In this document: positions 1 to 10,300 of the stretch, piece by piece | Position numbering within the stretch: the first letter of the stretch is position 1 | Layout of the letters: each line of letters starts with the position of its first letter | Origin: Hippasteria phrygiana | Taxonomy: Eukaryota > Echinodermata > Asteroidea > Valvatida > Goniasteridae | Length of the DNA: 64,000 bases | Reading direction: 5' to 3' | NCBI GenBank assembly: GCA_037893225.1 | Contig: JAZGUH010000711.1 | Coordinates: 794,851 to 858,850, forward strand | Program-made: the position numbers and the translations under genes | Notes under the pieces: model-generated | What the model was told of the DNA's origin: nothing | The model's input: only the letters and a program-made list of their open reading frames with translations | Database searches by the model: none

Positions 1-106
1 TGGAGGGCCCTCTGGGCTCATAGCTCACGCTCCCATTCACTCGCACTATGATCTATCCTTTTATTGCATTCACAGACTCCACCCACCCCCCTTATTATAT
101 TAGGAC

Positions 107-124
107 GGGGGGGGGGGGGGGGGG
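107..124 (+). repeat. Poly-G run of 18
   Basis: Eighteen consecutive G, preceded by GGAC and followed by TTTGG. A C-rich stretch lies about 15-25 bases upstream and could pair with it. Homopolymers this long are prone to length error in sequencing, so the exact count is unsafe. Confidence 0.9.
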
Positions 125-130
125 TTTGGC

Positions 131-151
131 AAGTTCCTGAATTCGGAACTT
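131..151. repeat. Imperfect 21-bp palindrome centred on GAATTC
   Basis: The arms AAGTTCC and GGAACTT flank GAATTC, with one extra T on the left side. It ends three bases before the inferred LTR start. It may be a chance dyad or a structured insertion site; nothing in the sequence decides this. Confidence 0.6.
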
Positions 152-660
152 GTTTGGCATAAAGTTAGGGGCAGGGACTCATTCACGGTTGATTTGGGGG
201 GTTATCACATCACACAGGCTAATTTCTAGGGACCTTACGATCGCCATAATGTGTATACCCTAGTTCTAATATTTGGATCACACTATAGTAACATGTACCT
301 TGATTATAACCTGTGATCCCAAGATCGCTAACCGGCAATGTTAACTTGTGCTGGTTTATCAAACTTTGGGTTGTCGCTACAACCAGTTTATAACAGCTGT
401 TTAGTACAGCAGACAAACAATTGTGACTGTAATTATTGTCACAAGCTTACACCTTTAGTGCTTGACTTGGTGTTTATAATGCTCTGTCATTGTCATTCAT
501 TTTCTGACTACCTGAAAATTGTGGGGCCCCAATCACGTTTCAAGCAAAGTTATAGTTAAATCGAACACTGGACATATGTCATGTAATCAATATACATTTG
601 TATACTTAATGTAGACGATACATGGAATTGTAAAGGAAAGCAAAGGAAAGCCAAATGGGC

Positions 661-666
661 AATAAA
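661..666 (+). promoter_or_regulatory. Candidate polyadenylation signal in the 5' LTR
   Basis: AATAAA lies 506 bp into the LTR and is followed within about 60 bp by a TG/CT-rich stretch (TTGTCTGTGTCC at about 705-716) of the kind found downstream of cleavage sites. The same hexamer is in the 3' LTR at 2367-2372. This placement fits the R region of an LTR. Confidence 0.5.
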
Positions 667-833
667 CGCTCGGCGAGGCGAGCCGGAGCATACCAAATAT
701 TAAATTGTCTGTGTCCTCTCTTCTCCATCTTGGGCCAATATGGTTTTCCGGTGCTCGTCTCCGGAAGACCCCTTTGGCACTGGGGGGAAGGGCAGACATT
801 CCAACAGCACAGGAAGCAATCAGACGCGTTTAC

Positions 834-888
834 GGATTGGTCGTCCCATGCGGTCGTCGCATGCGGTCGTCGGACCATCCACCAATCC
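834..888. repeat. Fold-back with two 13-bp tandem repeats in the LTR
   Basis: GGATTGGT (834-841) and ACCAATCC (881-888) are perfect inverted arms. The loop between them contains two perfect tandem copies of CATGCGGTCGTCG (847-859 and 860-872). It sits in the part of the LTR after the polyadenylation signal, where it would be in U5 and in the transcript leader. It may be a structured RNA or simply replication slippage. Confidence 0.65.
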
Positions 889-1024
889 CAGACCGTGTTA
901 TGGTCGAGCAGTGTAGCATTCGCGCGCTTTCTGCCACTTTTCCGCTTTCTTCGCTGAGCGTACACATAGCCCAAAAAACCCTCCCTCCCTCCGCAACAAA
1001 ACCACTCATGGTCAGTTTATCACA

Positions 1025-1035
1025 TGGTGGCAGCG
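1025..1035 (+). promoter_or_regulatory. Primer binding site, tRNA-Leu type
   Basis: TGGTGGCAGCG begins directly after the terminal CA of the 5' LTR. Its reverse complement is CGCTGCC, then A, then CCA: the 3' half of the acceptor stem, the discriminator base and the CCA tail of eukaryotic tRNA-Leu of the AAG/TAG type. The match ends at the end of the acceptor stem (11 bases). This is where minus-strand DNA synthesis would be primed. The tRNA assignment rests on my knowledge of the tRNA-Leu sequence and should be confirmed by a tRNA search. Confidence 0.75.
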
Positions 1036-1501
1036 CCTACAGGGGTTAGGATCCCTAATCGTTTTCAGATTAAGGCTGTGGGTGGTCTGATGCTGGAGCA
1101 AGAGCCACTGGAGTGGCTAAGAATATACAGATAATTGGTCAGGCATAAACGGTTAGGCTCTGGGGTACGGGGCAGGATTTGCTAATCCTAGTACATGTAG
1201 GTACGTGTATATGTGCACCTCCAGGTGGAGGGTTGCAGTTTTTGGCTAGCCACGTTGCCTTGTGGTCGGCGGAATTCCCCTGGTTGATATTTTGGTCTGC
1301 CTTTGTATTACTAGGCACCACTTTGGTCATCGTACCGGGTCTTCACCATGGGGCGGTTACCTACCCCAACATGTCTCATACTCCACCAAGCTGGAGTAGG
1401 TTTTGCCATCTCCGTTATGCCTCAGCTCACGTAACTTGTGAGTGTCGTTGGTTCGCACGAGGACCCTCAGCATAGCACAGACCTCCCACGTTCCTTGACA
1501 C

Positions 1502-1859
1502 ACTTCAGGCACCCTCTCCAGGTAGTTATGGCCCCGGTTGTCTCCTCTGCCATTTCCCTAGCCTCGGGCACTTCTTCCCCAGTCCTCCCCCTGTACCTTG
1601 GGGGGTAGGAGGGGAGTGGCATGAAGTTGGGGGGCGGGGGCCTATTTACGGGTCCTGGTTGTTCCCTCTCGCCATTTTCCGAACTTCAGGCACCTCTTTC
1701 CTTGGCCTCCCCCTGTACCTTTGGGGGTAGGATGGGAAGGCCATAAAGTTGGTAGGCGGGGGCCCATTTACATGTCCCAGTTGTCTCCTCTGCCATTTCC
1801 CTAACCTCGGGCACCTCTTCCCCAGGCCTCCTCCTGTACCTTAGGGGGTAGGAGGGGAG
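1502..1859 (+). repeat. About 121-bp minisatellite carrying repeated PPT-like tracts
   Basis: Three diverged units start near 1536, 1657 and 1779 (spacings 121 and 122 bp), after a partial unit at about 1502-1535. Each contains GTCTCCTCTGCCATTT or a variant, a CCTCCCCCTGTACC-like pyrimidine stretch, a purine tract of the form GGGGGTAGGAGGGGAG, then a TGGCAT(A/G)AAGTT-like segment (second unit: GGCCATAAAGTT). The third unit runs directly into the 3' LTR, whose first 40 or so bases are its last part. Each unit therefore repeats the PPT/LTR boundary, in more or less decayed form. Confidence 0.8.
1843..1859 (+). promoter_or_regulatory. Polypurine tract
   Basis: AGGGGGTAGGAGGGGAG ends directly before the TG of the 3' LTR, with a single T in an otherwise all-purine run. 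This is the expected position for plus-strand priming. Diverged copies lie upstream in the minisatellite, ending near 1617 and 1739. Confidence 0.75.
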
Positions 1860-2445
1860 TGGCATAAAGTTAGGGGCAGGGACTCATTCACGGTTGATTT
1901 AGGGGGTTATCACATCACACAGGCTAATTTCTAGGGACCTTACGATCGCCATAATGTGTATACCCTAGTTCTAATATTTGGATCACACTATAGTAACATG
2001 TACCTTGATTATAACCTGTGATCCCAAGATCGCTAACCGGCAATGTTAACTTGTGCTGGTTTTATCAAACTTTGGGTTGTCGCTACAACCAGTTTATAAC
2101 AGCTGTTTAGTACAGCAGACAAACAATTGTGACTGTAATTATTGTCACAAGCTTACACCTTTAGTGCTTGACTTGGTGTTTATAATGCTCTGTCATTGTC
2201 ATTCATTTTCTGACTACCTGAAAATTGTGGGGCCCCAATCACGTTTCAAGCAAAGTTATAGTTAAATCGAACACTGGACATATGTCATGTAATCAATATA
2301 CATTTGTATACTTAATGTAGACGATACATGGAATTGTAAAGGAAAGCAAAGGAAAGCCAAATGGGCAATAAACGCTCGGCGAGGCGAGCCGGAGCATACC
2401 AAATATTAAATTGTCTGTGTCCTCTCTTCTCCATCTTGGGCCAAT
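1860..2445 (+). repeat. 3' long terminal repeat, truncated (586 of about 871 bp)
   Basis: It aligns with 155-739 with one substitution and one single-base indel seen. The alignment stops at GGGCCAAT, where the sequence passes into the 232-bp satellite, so about 284 bp of the LTR end is missing. The candidate polyadenylation signal (2367-2372) is kept. Open frames of 70-89 codons across this copy are not credible genes: one also runs into the satellite. Confidence 0.8.
2443..2445. other. LTR/satellite junction with AAT microhomology
   Basis: The LTR would read CCAATATGG and the satellite CGATAATTGCAAC; the observed join is CCAATTGCAAC. AAT is common to both partners, as expected for microhomology-mediated joining or an exchange that removed the LTR end. 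Confidence 0.75.
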
Positions 2446-5115
2446 TGCAACATGTAGCGCCAGATCTAAGCTATACATACATGTCAAAATTACTGCATTT
2501 GGTTGATATTTCATGCAATTATGAATGAGTAAAGCAAGTCCATACCCCAGGGAATTTGACATGCATGGAGCAATACATATACAGTAATATGTACACAGAT
2601 GTTGGCCGGGAAGAAAATAAACATTGCGTGGTTTGAATTTTCTCCACAGGTGTTAACTCTAAGAAGCCGCCGATAATTGCAACATGTAGCGCCAGATCTA
2701 AGCTATCCATACATGTCAAAATTACTGAATTTGGTTGATATTTCATGCAATTATGAATGAGTAAAGCAAGTCCATACCCCAGGGAATTTGACATGCATGG
2801 AGCAATAAATAGACGGTAACATGTACACAGATGTTGGCCGGGAAGAAAATAAACATTGCGAGGTTTGAATTTTCTCCACAAGTGTTAACTCTAAGAAGCC
2901 GTCGATGATTGCAACATGTAGCGCCAGATCTAAGCTATCCATACATGTCAAAATTACTGAATTTGGTTGATATTTCATGCAATTATGAATGAGTAAAGCA
3001 AGTCCATACCCCAGGGAATTTGACAGGCATGGAGCAATAAATAAAAGGTAATCTGCACACAGATGGTGGCCGGGAAGAAAATAAACATTGCGAGGTTTGA
3101 ATTTTCTCCACAAGTGTTAACTCTAAGAAGCCGCCGATAATTGCAACATGTAGCGCCAGATCTAAGCTATCCATACTTGTCAACATTACTGAATTTGGTT
3201 GATATTTCATGCAATTATGAATGAGTAAAGCAAGTCCATACCCCAGGGAATTTGACAGGCATGGAGCAATAAATAAAAGGTAATCTGCACACAGATGGTG
3301 GCCGGGAAGAAAATAAACATTGCGAGGTTTGAATTTTCTCCACAAGTTTTAACTCTAAGAAGCCGCCGATAATTGCAACATGTAGCGCCAGATCTAAGCT
3401 ATCCATACATGTCAAAATTACTGAATTTGGTTGATATTTCATGCAATTATGAATGAGTAAAGCAACTCCATACCCCAGGGAATTTGACATGCATGGAGCA
3501 ATAAATAGACGGTAATATGTACACAGATGTTGGCCGGAAAGAAAATAAACATTGCGAGGTTTGAATTTTCTCCACAAGTGTTAACTCTAAGAAGCCGCCG
3601 ATAATTGCAACATGTAGCGCCAGATCTAAGCTATCCATACATGTCAAAATGACTGAATTTGGTTGATATTTCATGCAATTATGAATGAGTAAAGCAAGTC
3701 CATACCCCAGGGAATTTGACAGGCATGGAGCAATAAATAGACGGTAATCTGCACACAGATGGTGGCCGGGAAGAAAATAAACATTGCGAGGTTTGAATTT
3801 TCTCCACAAGTTTTAACTCTAAGAAGCCGCCGATAATTGCAACATGTAGCGCCAGATCTAAGCTATCCATACATGTCAACATTACTGAATTTGGTTGATA
3901 TTTCATGCAATTATGAATGAGTAAAGCAAGTCCATACCCCAGGGAATTTGACATGCATGGAGCAATAAATAGACGGTAACATGTACACAGATGTTGGCCG
4001 GAAAGAAAATAAACATTGCGAGGTTTGAATTTTCTCCACAAGTGTTAACTCTAAGAAGCCGCCGATAATTGCAACATGTAGCGCCAGATCTAAGCTATCC
4101 ATACATGTCAAAATTACTGAATTTGGTTGATATTTCATGCAATTATGAATGAGTAAAGCAAGTCCATACCCCAGGGAATTTGACAGGCATGGAGCAATAA
4201 ATAGACGGTAATATGTACACAGATGTTGGCCGGAAAGAAAATAAACATTGCGAGGTTTGAATTTTCTCCACAAGTTTTAACTCTAGGAAGCCGCCGATAA
4301 TTGCAACATGTAGCGCCAGATCTAAGCTATACATACATGTCAAAATTACTGCATTTGGTTGATATTTCATGCAATTATGAATGAGTAAAGCAAGTCCATA
4401 CCCCAGGGAATTTGACATGCATGGAGCAATACATATACAGTAATATGTACACAGATGTTGGCCGGGAAGAAAATAAACATTGCGTGGTTTGAATTTTCTC
4501 CACAGGTGTTAACTCTAAGAAGCCGCCGATAATTGCAACATGTAGCGCCAGATCTAAGCTATCCATACATGTCAAAATTACTGAATTTGGTTGATATTTC
4601 ATGCAATTATGAATGAGTAAAGCAAGTCCATACCCCAGGGAATTTGACATGCATGGAGCAATAAATAGACGGTAACATGTACACAGATGTTGGCCGGGAA
4701 GAAAATAAACATTGCGAGGTTTGAATTTTCTCCACAAGTTTTAACTCTAAGAAGCCGTCGATGATTGCAACATGTAGCGCCAGATCTAAGCTATCCATAC
4801 ATGTCAAAATTACTGAATTTGGTTGATATTTCATGCAATTATGAATGAGTAAAGCAAGTCCATACCCCAGGGAATTTGACAGGCATGGAGCAATAAATAA
4901 AAGGTAATCTGCACACAGATGGTGGCCGGGAAGAAAATAAACATTGCGAGGTTTGAATTTTCTCCACAAGTGTTAACTCTAAGAAGCCGCCGATAATTGC
5001 AACATGTAGCGCCAGATCTAAGCTATCCATACTTGTCAAAATTACTGAATTTGGTTGATATTTCATGCAATTATGAATGAGTAAAGCAAGTCCATACCCC
5101 AGGGAATTTGACAGG
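2443..5115 (+). repeat. Octamer higher-order repeat, 1856 bp, about 1.4 copies
   Basis: The first eight monomers (2443-4298) are followed at 4299 by a second copy that matches monomer by monomer until about 5115. Shared private variants include TATACATAC with CTGCATTT in the first monomer, the CAATACATATACAG segment (about 2570 and 4426), GCGTGG for GCGAGG (2626 and 4482), and GCCGTCGATGATT (about 2897 and 4753). This left edge holds variants rare in the rest of the array. Confidence 0.85.
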
Positions 5116-7750
5116 CATGGAGCAATAAATAGACGGTAATCTGCACACAGATGGTGGCCGGGAAGAAAATAAACATTGCGAGGTTTGAATTTTCTCCACA
5201 AGTTTTAACTCTAAGAAGCCGCCGATAATTGCAACATGTAGCGCCAGATCTAAGCTATCCATACATGTCAAAATTACTGAATTTGGTTGATATTTCATGC
5301 AATTATGAATGAGTAAAGCAAGTCCATACCCCAGGGAATTTGACATGCATGGAGCAATAAATAGACGGTAACATGTATACAGATGTTGGCCGGAAAGAAA
5401 ATAAACATTGCGAGGTTTGAATTTTCTCCACAAGTGTTAACTCTAAGAAGCCGCCGATAATTGCAACATGTAGCGCCAGATCTAAGCTATCCATACATGT
5501 CAAAATTACTGAATTTGGTTGATATTTCATGCAATTATGAATGAGTAAAGCAAGTCATACCCTAGGGAATTTGACAGGCATGGAGCAATAAATAGAAGGT
5601 AATATGCACACAGATGTTGGCCGGAAAGAAAATAAACATTGCGAGGTTTGAATTTTCTCCACAAGTTTTAACTCTAAGAAGCCGCCGATAATTGCAACAT
5701 GTAGCGCCAGATCTAAGCTATCCATACTTGTCAAAATTACTGAATTTGGTTGATATTTCATGCAATTATGAATGAGTAAAGCAAGTCCATACCCCAGGGA
5801 ATTTGACAGGCATGGAGCAATAAATAAAAGGTAATCTGCACACAGATGGTGGCCGGGAAGAAAATAAACATTGCGAGGTTTGAATTTTCTCCACAAGTTT
5901 TAACTCTAAGAAGCCGCCGATAATTGCAACATGTAGCGCCAGATCTAAGCTATCCATACATGTCAAAATTACTGAATTTGGTTGATATTTCATGCAATTA
6001 TGAATGAGTAAAGCAACTCCATACCCCAGGGAATTTGACATGCATGGAGCAATAAATAGACGGTAATATGTACACAGATGTTGGCCGGAAAGAAAATAAA
6101 CATTGCGAGGTTTGAATTTTCTCCACAAGTGTTAACTCTAAGAAGCCGCCGATAATTGCAACATGTAGCGCCAGATCTAAGCTATCCATACATGTCAAAA
6201 TGACTGAATTTGGTTGATATTTCATGCAATTATGAATGAGTAAAGCAAGTCCATACCCCAGGGAATTTGACAGGCATGGAGCAATAAATAGACGGTAATC
6301 TGCACACAGATGGTGGCCGGGAAGAAAATAAACATTGCGAGGTTTGAATTTTCTCCACAAGTGTTAACTCTAAGAAGCCGCCGATAATTGCAACATGTAG
6401 CGCCAGATCTAAGCTATCCATACTTGTCAACATTACTGAATTTGGTTGATATTTCATGCAATTATGAATGAGTAAAGCAAGTCCATACCCCAGGGAATTT
6501 GACAGGCATGGAGCAATAAATAGACGGTAATCTGCACACAGATGGTGGCCGGGAAGAAAATAAACATTGCGAGGTTTGAATTTTCTCCACAAGTTTTAAC
6601 TCTAAGAAGCCGCCGATAATTGCAACATGTAGCGCCAGATCTAAGCTATCCATACATGTCAAAATTACTGAATTTGGTTGATATTTCATGCAATTATGAA
6701 TGAGTAAAGCAAGTCCATACCCCAGGGAATTTGACATGCATGGAGCAATAAATAGACGGTAACATGTATACAGATGTTGGCCGGAAAGAAAATAAACATT
6801 GCGAGGTTTGAATTTTCTCCACAAGTGTTAACTCTAAGAAGCCGCCGATAATTGCAACATGTAGCGCCAGATCTAAGCTATCCATACATGTCAAAATTAC
6901 TGAATTTGGTTGATATTTCATGCAATTATGAATGAGTAAAGCAAGTCATACCCTAGGGAATTTGACAGGCATGGAGCAATAAATAGAAGGTAATATGCAC
7001 ACAGATGTTGGCCGGAAAGAAAATAAACATTGCGAGGTTTGAATTTTCTCCACAAGTTTTAACTCTAAGAAGCCGCCGATAATTGCAACATGTAGCGCCA
7101 GATCTAAGCTATCCATACTTGTCAAAATTACTGAATTTGGTTGATATTTCATGCAATTATGAATGAGTAAAGCAAGTCCATACCCCAGGGAATTTGACAG
7201 GCATGGAGCAATAAATAAAAGGTAATCTGCACACAGATGGTGGCCGGGAAGAAAATAAACATTGCGAGGTTTGAATTTTCTCCACAAGTTTTAACTCTAA
7301 GAAGCCGCCGATAATTGCAACATGTAGCGCCAGATCTAAGCTATCCATACATGTCAAAATTACTGAATTTGGTTGATATTTCATGCAATTATGAATGAGT
7401 AAAGCAACTCCATACCCCAGGGAATTTGACATGCATGGAGCAATAAATAGACGGTAATATGTACACAGATGTTGGCCGGAAAGAAAATAAACATTGCGAG
7501 GTTTGAATTTTCTCCACAAGTGTTAACTCTAAGAAGCCGCCGATAATTGCAACATGTAGCGCCAGATCTAAGCTATCCATACATGTCAAAATGACTGAAT
7601 TTGGTTGATATTTCATGCAATTATGAATGAGTAAAGCAAGTCCATACCCCAGGGAATTTGACAGGCATGGAGCAATAAATAGACGGTAATCTGCACACAG
7701 ATGGTGGCCGGGAAGAAAATAAACATTGCGAGGTTTGAATTTTCTCCACA
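5045..7750 (+). repeat. Hexamer higher-order repeat, 1391 bp, two copies
   Basis: Six monomers, one of them 231 bp, are repeated at an offset of 1391 bp. Corresponding monomers carry the same variants, including GTATACAGATG (about 5377 and 6768), AGTCATACCCTAGGG, and CAACTCC (about 6013 and 7404). The match stops near 7750, where AGTTTT replaces AGTGTT. Confidence 0.8.
5459..5689 (+). repeat. Example of the 231-bp short monomer class
   Basis: One C is missing, giving AGTCATACC instead of AGTCCATACC, followed by CTAGGG and usually by AGAAGGTAATATGC. Twenty-five monomers of this class are spread through the array (for example those with the deletion near 6946, 8569, 14591, 23165, 25020, 32435, 45647, 53532 and 60023). 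In much of the array the next monomer has TATACATAC and CTGCATTT, so the pair travels as a unit. Confidence 0.95.
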
Positions 7751-9960
7751 AGTTTTAACTCTAAGAAGCCGCCGATAATTGCAACATGTAGCGCCAGATC
7801 TAAGCTATCCATACATGTCAAAATTACTGAATTTGGTTGATATTTCATGCAATTATGAATGAGTAAAGCAAGTCCATACCCCAGGGAATTTGACAGGCAT
7901 GGAGCAATAAATAGACGGTAATCTGCACACAGATGGTGGCCGGGAAGAAAATAAACATTGCGAGGTTTGAATTTTCTCCACAAGTGTTAACTCTAAGAAG
8001 CCGCCGATAATTGCAACATGTAGCGCCAGATCTAAGCTATCCATACATGTCAACATTACTGAATTTGGTTGATATTTCAAGCAATTATGAATGAGTAAAG
8101 CAAGTCCATACCCCAGGGAATTTGACAGGCATGGAGCAATAAATAGACGGTAATCTGCACACAGATGGTGGCCGGGAAGAAAATAAACATTGCGAGGTTT
8201 GAATTTTCTCCACAAGTTTTAACTCTAAGAAGCCGCCGATAATTGCAACATGTAGCGCCAGATCTAAGCTATCCATACATGTCAAAATTACTGAATTTGG
8301 TTGATATTTCATGCAATTATGAATGAGTAAAGCAAGTCCATACCCCAGGGAATTTGACATGCATGGAGCAATAAATAGACGGTAACATGTATACAGATGT
8401 TGGCCGGAAAGAAAATAAACATTGCGAGGTTTGAATTTTCTCCACAAGTGTTAACTCTAAGAAGCCGCCGATAATTGCAACATGTAGCGCCAGATCTAAG
8501 CTATCCATACATGTCAAAATTACTGAATTTGGTTGATATTTCATGCAATTATGAATGAGTAAAGCAAGTCATACCCTAGGGAATTTGACAGGCATGGAGC
8601 AATAAATAGAAGGTAATATGCACACAGATGTTGGCCGGAAAGAAAATAAACATTGCGAGGTTTGAATTTTCTCCACAAGTTTTAACTCTAAGAAGCCGCC
8701 GATAATTGCAACATGTAGCGCCAGATCTAAGCTATCCATACTTGTCAAAATTACTGAATTTGGTTGATATTTCATGCAATTATGAATGAGTAAAGCAAGT
8801 CCATACCCCAGGGAATTTGACAGGCATGGAGCAATAAATAAAAGGTAATCTGCACACAGATGGTGGCCGGGAAGAAAATAAACATTGCGAGGTTTGAATT
8901 TTCTCCACAAGTTTTAACTCTAAGAAGCCGCCGATAATTGCAACATGTAGCGCCAGATCTAAGCTATCCATACATGTCAAAATTACTGAATTTGGTTGAT
9001 ATTTCATGCAATTATGAATGAGTAAAGCAACTCCATACCCCAGGGAATTTGACATGCATGGAGCAATAAATAGACGGTAATATGTACACAGATGTTGGCC
9101 GGAAAGAAAATAAACATTGCGAGGTTTGAATTTTCTCCACAAGTGTTAACTCTAAGAAGCCGCCGATAATTGCAACATGTAGCGCCAGATCTAAGCTATC
9201 CATACATGTCAAAATGACTGAATTTGGTTGATATTTCATGCAATTATGAATGAGTAAAGCAAGTCCATACCCCAGGGAATTTGACAGGCATGGAGCAATA
9301 AATAGACGGTAATCTGCACACAGATGGTGGCCGGGAAGAAAATAAACATTGCGAGGTTTGAATTTTCTCCACAAGTTTTAACTCTAAGAAGCCGCCGATA
9401 ATTGCAACATGTAGCGCCAGATCTAAGCTATCCATACATGTCAAAATTACTGAATTTGGTTGATATTTCATGCAATTATGAATGAGTAAAGCAAGTCCAT
9501 ACCCCAGGGAATTTGACAGGCATGGAGCAATAAATAGACGGTAATCTGCACACAGATGGTGGCCGGGAAGAAAATAAACATTGCGAGGTTTGAATTTTCT
9601 CCACAAGTGTTAACTCTAAGAAGCCGCCGATAATTGCAACATGTAGCGCCAGATCTAAGCTATCCATACATGTCAACATTACTGAATTTGGTTGATATTT
9701 CAAGCAATTATGAATGAGTAAAGCAAGTCCATACCCCAGGGAATTTGACAGGCATGGAGCAATAAATAGACGGTAATCTGCACACAGATGGTGGCCGGGA
9801 AGAAAATAAACATTGCGAGGTTTGAATTTTCTCCACAAGTTTTAACTCTAAGAAGCCGCCGATAATTGCAACATGTAGCGCCAGATCTAAGCTATCCATA
9901 CATGTCAAAATTACTGAATTTGGTTGATATTTCATGCAATTATGAATGAGTAAAGCAAGT
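6461..9960 (+). repeat. Heptamer higher-order repeat, 1623 bp, two copies
   Basis: The region from about 6461 recurs at an offset of 1623 bp (about 8084 on). It is the preceding hexamer plus one inserted monomer and includes the 231-bp monomers near 6946 and 8569. The copies stop matching after about 9960, where GTATACAGATG is replaced by CTGCACACAG. Confidence 0.8.
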
Positions 9961-10300
9961 CCATACCCCAGGGAATTTGACAGGCATGGAGCAATAAATA
10001 GACGGTAATCTGCACACAGATGGTGGCCGGGAAGAAAATAAACATTGCGAGGTTTGAATTTTCTCCACAAGTGTTAACTCTAAGAAGCCGCCGATAATTG
10101 CAACATGTAGCGCCAGATCTAAGCTATCCATACATGTCAACATTACTGAATTTGGTTGATATTTCAAGCAATTATGAATGAGTAAAGCAAGTCCATACCC
10201 CAGGGAATTTGACAGGCATGGAGCAATAAATAGACGGTAATCTGCACACAGATGGTGGCCGGGAAGAAAATAAACATTGCGAGGTTTGAATTTTCTCCAC
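9250..10300 (+). repeat. Dimer repeat, 464 bp, two copies
   Basis: Two adjacent monomers, one with CAAAATT/TTTCATGC and one with CAACATT/TTTCAAGC, occur twice in succession at 464-bp spacing. This is the smallest higher-order unit seen and looks like a recent local exchange. Confidence 0.75.

Larger units (their letters stand above)
1..154. other. Unassigned flank left of the LTR element
   Basis: No coding potential or recognised repeat family is visible here. The stretch holds a C-rich segment (about 79-91), an 18-G homopolymer and a 21-bp imperfect palindrome directly before the LTR. It should be the host DNA, or another repeat, into which the LTR element inserted. The other side of that insertion is lost, so the target-site duplication cannot be checked. 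Confidence 0.6.
155..1024 (+). repeat. 5' long terminal repeat (870 bp)
   Basis: It starts TGGCATAA and ends TTATCACA. The reverse complement of the end, TGTGATAA, matches the start at 6 of 8 positions, giving the usual short imperfect inverted termini. AATAAA at 661-666 is a candidate polyadenylation signal. An AT-rich stretch at about 588-610 (TATACATTTGTATAC) could hold a TATA-like promoter, but this is weak. The part after 739 has no counterpart downstream because the 3' LTR is broken there, so the right boundary rests on CA, the adjacent primer site and the inverted termini rather than on LTR alignment. Confidence 0.75.
1025..1859 (+). mobile_element. Internal region of the LTR element, no protein genes
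   Basis: This is 835 bp between the primer site and the 3' LTR. The longest open frame is about 98 codons (1179-1475, +) and shows no zinc knuckle, protease or reverse transcriptase motif that I recognise, so I treat it as chance. The left half (1036-1500) is unique sequence within the window. The right half is the polypurine-bearing minisatellite. Size and content are those of an internally deleted or TRIM-like element, although the 870-bp LTR is long for a TRIM. Confidence 0.7.
155..2445 (+). mobile_element. Non-autonomous LTR retroelement, 3' end truncated
   Basis: A block of about 585 bp at 155-739 recurs at 1860-2445 with two differences seen: G versus A at 195/1900, and one extra T in the second copy near 2061. 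The duplicated block begins exactly at a TG preceded, in the downstream copy, by a purine tract. The first copy continues to a CA followed at once by a tRNA-Leu-like primer binding site. Together these are the hallmarks of an LTR retrotransposon: LTR, PBS, internal region, PPT, LTR. The internal region is only 835 bp and has no gag, protease, reverse transcriptase or integrase reading frame, so the element would need proteins from a relative. Near identity of the LTRs implies a recent insertion, because LTRs are identical when first integrated. The superfamily cannot be assigned without pol. A tRNA-Leu primer is known in some Ty3/gypsy groups but is not diagnostic. Confidence 0.8.

Noticed and set aside
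338..1475. Open frames of 60-122 codons in the LTR and internal region, both strands
   Set aside because: They overlap one another on both strands, show no recognisable domain, and the one at 338 recurs in the 3' LTR only because the LTR is duplicated.
2361..2400. Origin of the satellite from the LTR
   Set aside because: AATAAACGCTCGGCGAGG in the LTR and AATAAACATTGCGAGG in the monomer look alike over about 16 bases, but the similarity does not extend and is no better than chance for such motifs.
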